Under the pieces are notes generated by a model. The model did not search any database, was not told where the DNA came from, and saw only the letters and a list, made by a program, of their open reading frames with translations. Made by a program: the position numbers and the translations under genes. From Leadbetterella sp040829825 (GTDB taxonomy: Bacteria > Bacteroidota > Bacteroidia > Cytophagales > Spirosomataceae), in the NCBI RefSeq assembly GCF_040829825.1, contig NZ_JBFOLH010000021.1: a stretch of DNA of 64,000 nt; one strand, 5' to 3'. Below, one piece after another: positions 62,357 to 64,000 of this stretch. Position 1 is the first letter of the stretch, and every line of letters starts with the position of its first letter.

Positions 62357-62672
62357 ATGGGCAGTAACTTTGATCCCTGGGGTGTGCGGCTGAACGGTAC
62401 AGGGACTGTGAATGCGTATCAGAACCGTTGAGAGTTGCAGGAGAAGGGAAGGAGATGACCCTTAACTCCAATAGGGTAGACTTTGGGGCAAGGGTGTATA
62501 ATCCGACGATTGGGCGTTGGGACCGAAATGACCCTGCGGCTGAGCTGTATTACGGGTATTCGGGGTATAATTATGTACTGAATAATCCTCTTTCGCTGAC
62601 GGACCCTAACGGTATGTGGGTGAATGAGGGAAACCGGGTGACAACGGAATCCCTGAGGAGATTGCAGCGTTT
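62357..62672 (+). pseudogene. Broken RHS core of cassette G
   Basis: ATG at 62357 opens MGSNFDPWGVRLNGTGTVN and stops at a TGA where the full gene has TGG (Trp of NRWELQG). A small indel follows, the core reads on in another frame (MTLNSNRVDFGARVYNPTIG ... GMWVNEGNRVTTE), and a one-base deletion near 62650 (ACAACGGAATCC instead of GATATCC) breaks it again. So the core cannot be translated through into the tip. Confidence 0.75.
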
Positions 62673-63299
62673 ATGGATGGGGTTAGAGGGAACGGTGGGG
62701 GAGATAAAGATAAGGACAAGAAGACAACCGGTGGTATTACTACCAGGACAGTGGCATCAGGGATGCCCGCCAATATAGCTTTTGGTATGGGTGTTTACGG
62801 AGGTTTACAACAAACGGGGCAATTTTTAGGTAGTTTAACTACAGTTGAGGGTTGGTCTGATTTGGGGCAAGGGTTTGTAAATATGATGCAAATGACAGCG
62901 CTAAATGCTCAAGGGACTTTTATGAGAGTTAATATGACTATGGCTATCAAGGATTATACACAACATATACCAAATATGACTGTCGGTGAAATTGCTTATG
63001 ATGCAGGGTATGGGGCAGAGAAAGTTGGAGAAGCTATGCTGGCAAGAAAGGTAATGCCGGTTTCTAAAGCTAGTTTGGGGCTAAGGCGTGGTTTGGGAAA
63101 TGCGTCAAGAAATACAAATATGATTTCTTTCGCATTGAAAGGCAAAATGGGTAAACTTCCTTTTTCGATTCCTACTATAATGCCCAGCTTTGGCCGTAGA
63201 ACATCTGATATTGGGATAATGTTAAGTAGAAATATAATAACACCAGTTGGGTATGGAATAGGCGTTGGCCAACTACAATATGTGAAGAAATTTAAATAA
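62673..63299 (+). CDS. Orphan tip G with the same pre-toxin linker as cassette B
   Basis: 208 codons from an ATG in the junction. The first 110 residues (GGITTRTVASGMPANIAFG ... GAEKVGEA) are nearly identical to cassette B, DNA included, but the last 80 differ completely: KASLGLRRGLGNASRNTNMIS, KMGKLPFSIPTIMPSFGRRTSD and a hydrophobic end. The tip is basic and membrane-prone; no family recognised. Because of the broken core it is likely to be a stored tip. Confidence 0.65.
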   Translation: MDGVRGNGGGDKDKDKKTTGGITTRTVASGMPANIAFGMGVYGGLQQTGQFLGSLTTVEGWSDLGQGFVNMMQMTALNAQGTFMRVNMTMAIKDYTQHIPNMTVGEIAYDAGYGAEKVGEAMLARKVMPVSKASLGLRRGLGNASRNTNMISFALKGKMGKLPFSIPTIMPSFGRRTSDIGIMLSRNIITPVGYGIGVGQLQYVKKFK

Positions 63300-63300
63300 G

Positions 63301-63636
63301 ATGGAAGAACAATACTTGTTTCAGATAAAAGAGCTTTTAAAGAAGCACTTTGGATATAGAAAGGAAGTCTCTTTAGACTTTACTATTCAATCATTAAATG
63401 CTGTTTCTGAGGAAATTGATGCTTTTTTTGATGATTTTGGAGAAACGTTTCATATTGATGGAAAAGAGTACAATTATTATGATTATTTTCTCGAGGATGC
63501 TCACCCTTTTTATATTTTAAAAGACTTGTTCAATCGTACTATTCACCCATCAAAAACTAAAAAACTGCCTATTACAATTGAACATTTAATAAGAGTAGCT
63601 GAACAAGGAAAGTGGTTTAAACCCAAAAAGGAGTAG
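63301..63636 (+). CDS. Candidate immunity protein for tip G
   Basis: A 111-residue acidic cytoplasmic protein starting 1 base after the stop of tip G. Its order (LSL-type helix SLDFTIQSLNAVSEEIDAFFDDFGETFHIDGKEYNYYDYFLEDAHPF) resembles DUF1493-like small acidic proteins found beside toxin genes; recalled, not verified. Immunity is inferred mainly from position. Confidence 0.65.
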   Translation: MEEQYLFQIKELLKKHFGYRKEVSLDFTIQSLNAVSEEIDAFFDDFGETFHIDGKEYNYYDYFLEDAHPFYILKDLFNRTIHPSKTKKLPITIEHLIRVAEQGKWFKPKKE

Positions 63637-63656
63637 TGGGTGGTTATTACTATTGA

Positions 63657-63959
63657 GAGGGGAAGTGTCAAATATGTAGGGACTCCTTAAATACAATAAA
63701 TTCAATTGATTTTGCCAATCCAGTTGAACTAAGAAATATCGACTTTATCAAATACAAACAAGAATGGGATTGGCTAATAGACCTATTTTCAGGAGATATT
63801 TCTTTCAAATCAGTTGGATTTATTCAGACAAATAGAAAAAAACCTGCTTTATTAACTTCTCAAACTCTGGGAGAAAAGGAGAGATCCGATTTGCAAAATT
63901 ATTACAAAAGTATCGTGAATACAGGAAATACGGATGATACAATAGGTTTTGTGATATAA
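63657..63959 (+). pseudogene. Remnant open frame without start codon
   Basis: About 100 codons are open (NSIDFANPVELRNIDFIKYK ... NTGNTDDTIGFVI) in coding-like AT-rich sequence but no ATG, GTG or TTG with a credible start lies at the 5' end. No RHS core precedes it. It looks like the leftover of another immunity gene or toxin tip whose front was lost. An A/C/G-rich stretch at the right edge (AAAAAGCCCCGAAA) could be the first arm of a terminator cut by the window. Confidence 0.4.
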
Positions 63960-64000
63960 TATTTGCCCCTTTGGTGTTACGAGAATAAAAAGCCCCGAAA

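Overview
The window is a chromosomal piece of a Bacteroidota bacterium, probably from the Cytophagales/Chitinophagales side of the phylum. The signs are TAnnTTTG-type -7 promoter boxes upstream of many genes (with a TTTG/TTTA -33 box in several), a type IX secretion C-terminal sorting domain, many lipoproteins, a CarboxypepD_reg-plus-barrel outer-membrane protein, a GT3 glycogen synthase and a zinc-ligand-less Tgt. The first 45 kb look like ordinary core genome of moderate GC. No tRNA, rRNA, CRISPR array or intact transposase was recognised.

Positions 1-45 kb hold mostly single housekeeping genes or short operons: glycogen synthase (partial), cysteine desulfurase, a LytS/LytR-like two-component pair followed by an S10 carboxypeptidase, an outer-membrane barrel protein, idi, guaB, a CNT nucleoside transporter, cysS, an SGNH lipoprotein, a lactonase, slyD, menD, a LolA-like exported protein, msrC, mazG, a collagen-like lipoprotein, a second two-component pair, a GH29 fucosidase, a MATE exporter, a metallophosphoesterase, a UPF0173 hydrolase, a Tat-exported phospholipase C, an aldehyde dehydrogenase, an LptF/G permease, a GT2, tgt, ndk, a TlpA-like thioredoxin, a MORN-like protein, and a tight run fcl - VTT membrane protein - dgt. 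Convergent gene ends often carry hairpins or sentence-like short repeats; one 126-bp element with 16-bp terminal inverted repeats resembles a MITE.

From 44.2 kb to the right edge lies a polymorphic-toxin locus. A kelch-like protein overlaps a 2151-residue RHS/YD-repeat protein that ends in three copies of a 191-residue unit and a T9SS sorting domain. A second exported RHS protein (626 aa) continues the RHS fold, carries the RHS-associated core and ends in a variable toxin tip followed by its presumed immunity gene. The two proteins look like one RHS cage cut in two.

Downstream (54-64 kb) is an AT-rich array of at least seven orphan C-terminal cassettes. Most begin with a fragment of the RHS core (some frameshifted or with nonsense codons), continue into a different toxin tip, and end with a small immunity-like gene. 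Cassettes share long near-identical blocks: the core junction, a pre-toxin linker, an immunity 3' end plus terminator, an antisense remnant of an HTH repressor, and leader segments. This is what an array built by repeated recombination, holding silent alternative toxin tips, should look like. Toxin types suggested by sequence include a histidine-rich basic tip, a glycine-zipper membrane-active candidate with a linked immunity gene, and a decayed L,D-transpeptidase-like tip paired with a lipoprotein immunity gene.
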